Below are positions 63,674 to 64,000 of a DNA stretch of 64,000 nt, one piece after another (the stretch's first letter is position 1; every line of letters begins with the position of its first letter). Source of the stretch: Rhodopseudomonas boonkerdii. Lineage in GTDB: Bacteria; Pseudomonadota; Alphaproteobacteria; Rhizobiales; Xanthobacteraceae. Under the pieces are notes generated by a model that saw only the letters and a program-made list of their open reading frames with translations, was not told the DNA's origin and did no database searches. The position numbers were made by a program, and so were the translations under genes. Where the stretch lies: positions 3,038,001 through 3,102,000 of the forward strand of contig NZ_CP036537.1 in NCBI RefSeq assembly GCF_021184025.1. Reading direction: 5' to 3'.

Positions 63674-63901
63674 TCAGCATCGGATCTCCTCTTTCGCCAA
63701 GACGAGATCAGAGGCTCGCTGCGGCGGTGTCAGTCTGAGCAGCCGACGCGCCTGGCAATGGGGACATACGAAGGTCCTGACCTCGCCCCCGCTGCCATCC
63801 GATTCGATCTTCAGCAGAAACGACTGGGTCCGACAGCTCGAGCACTTCAAATGCTCGGTTCTGATGTTGTCGTTGAGATACGCTTCGCGCCTGGACGACA
63901 T
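63674..63901 (-). CDS. Small zinc-ribbon protein
   Basis: Protein of 75 aa with two CxxC pairs, C20/C23 (KCSSCRT) and C46/C49 (VCPHCQA), separated by 22 residues, the layout of a zinc ribbon. The rest is basic. It could bind nucleic acid or a protein partner. The ATG is at 63901. Confidence 0.75.
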   Translation of the reverse strand: MSSRREAYLNDNIRTEHLKCSSCRTQSFLLKIESDGSGGEVRTFVCPHCQARRLLRLTPPQRASDLVLAKEEIRC

Positions 63902-64000
63902 ATCTAATCTCCGAAATCGGCTGGGCTTTCGCTCCAGGTGCCATATTGGGCTGCTTCGAAAAACCCCGGAATAACAATCTATAGTTGCAAAATGGGTCGT

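Overview
The window is high-GC chromosomal DNA from an alphaproteobacterium of the Bradyrhizobium/Rhodopseudomonas/Afipia/Tardiphaga group (Nitrobacteraceae). The order ntrB-ntrC-ntrY-ntrX-dat-hfq-hflX-mazG, a circularly permuted two-piece tmRNA gene, and four kinds of palindromic intergenic repeat that I associate with this family all support this. No species is claimed.

Core blocks. Positions 1-10.5 kb hold nitrogen two-component regulation (ntrBC, ntrYX), a D-amino-acid aminotransferase, hfq, hflX, mazG and queC. Positions 25.6-33.2 kb hold a minus-strand housekeeping run in which rlpA and dacC-like genes lead into tmk-holB-metG-tatD-MBL hydrolase-NTF2-like protein. The two-piece tmRNA gene ssrA lies at about 33.86-34.15 kb on the minus strand under meaningless reading frames, with a strong terminator and a 14-residue tag frame. 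A tRNA-Ser(UGA) is at 60.95-61.04 kb, followed by envelope and small hypothetical genes.

Accessory catabolic blocks. (1) 10.7-17.3 kb: DapA-family lyase, SDR and an FCD-type GntR regulator with operator-like repeats, an FAD-linked 2-hydroxyacid dehydrogenase and two tandem TctC-type receptors. (2) 18.9-25.6 kb: SDR, a TRAP transporter with fused DctQ-DctM, an acyl-CoA synthetase and an NAD(P)-binding protein. (3) 34.2-42.9 kb: a second FCD-GntR regulator divergent from a seven-gene operon (TctC receptor, enolase-superfamily dehydratase/racemase, FAA-family hydrolase, 2-hydroxyacid dehydrogenase, a second enolase-superfamily enzyme, a second TctC receptor, LctP-type permease), probably for sugar-acid or hydroxy-acid use. 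(4) 43.7-55.2 kb: a MarR regulator divergent from an amidohydrolase, a three-subunit molybdenum hydroxylase whose [2Fe-2S] subunit is fused to a CoxG-like domain, a five-gene branched-chain-type ABC transporter and a Rieske ferredoxin. A perfect 24-bp palindrome lies between the divergent units. This reads as one uptake-and-oxidation pathway for an unknown compound, probably aromatic, heterocyclic or amide-containing, and is the best candidate for an undescribed system here. (5) 55.4-60.9 kb: three regulator/enzyme pairs (MarR/FAD monooxygenase, TetR/serine hydrolase, TetR/aldo-keto reductase) next to the 3' end of the tRNA-Ser gene.

No CRISPR array, prophage, transposase or integrase was recognised. 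Start codons were chosen by ribosome-binding-site spacing and family length; alternatives are given where the choice is open.
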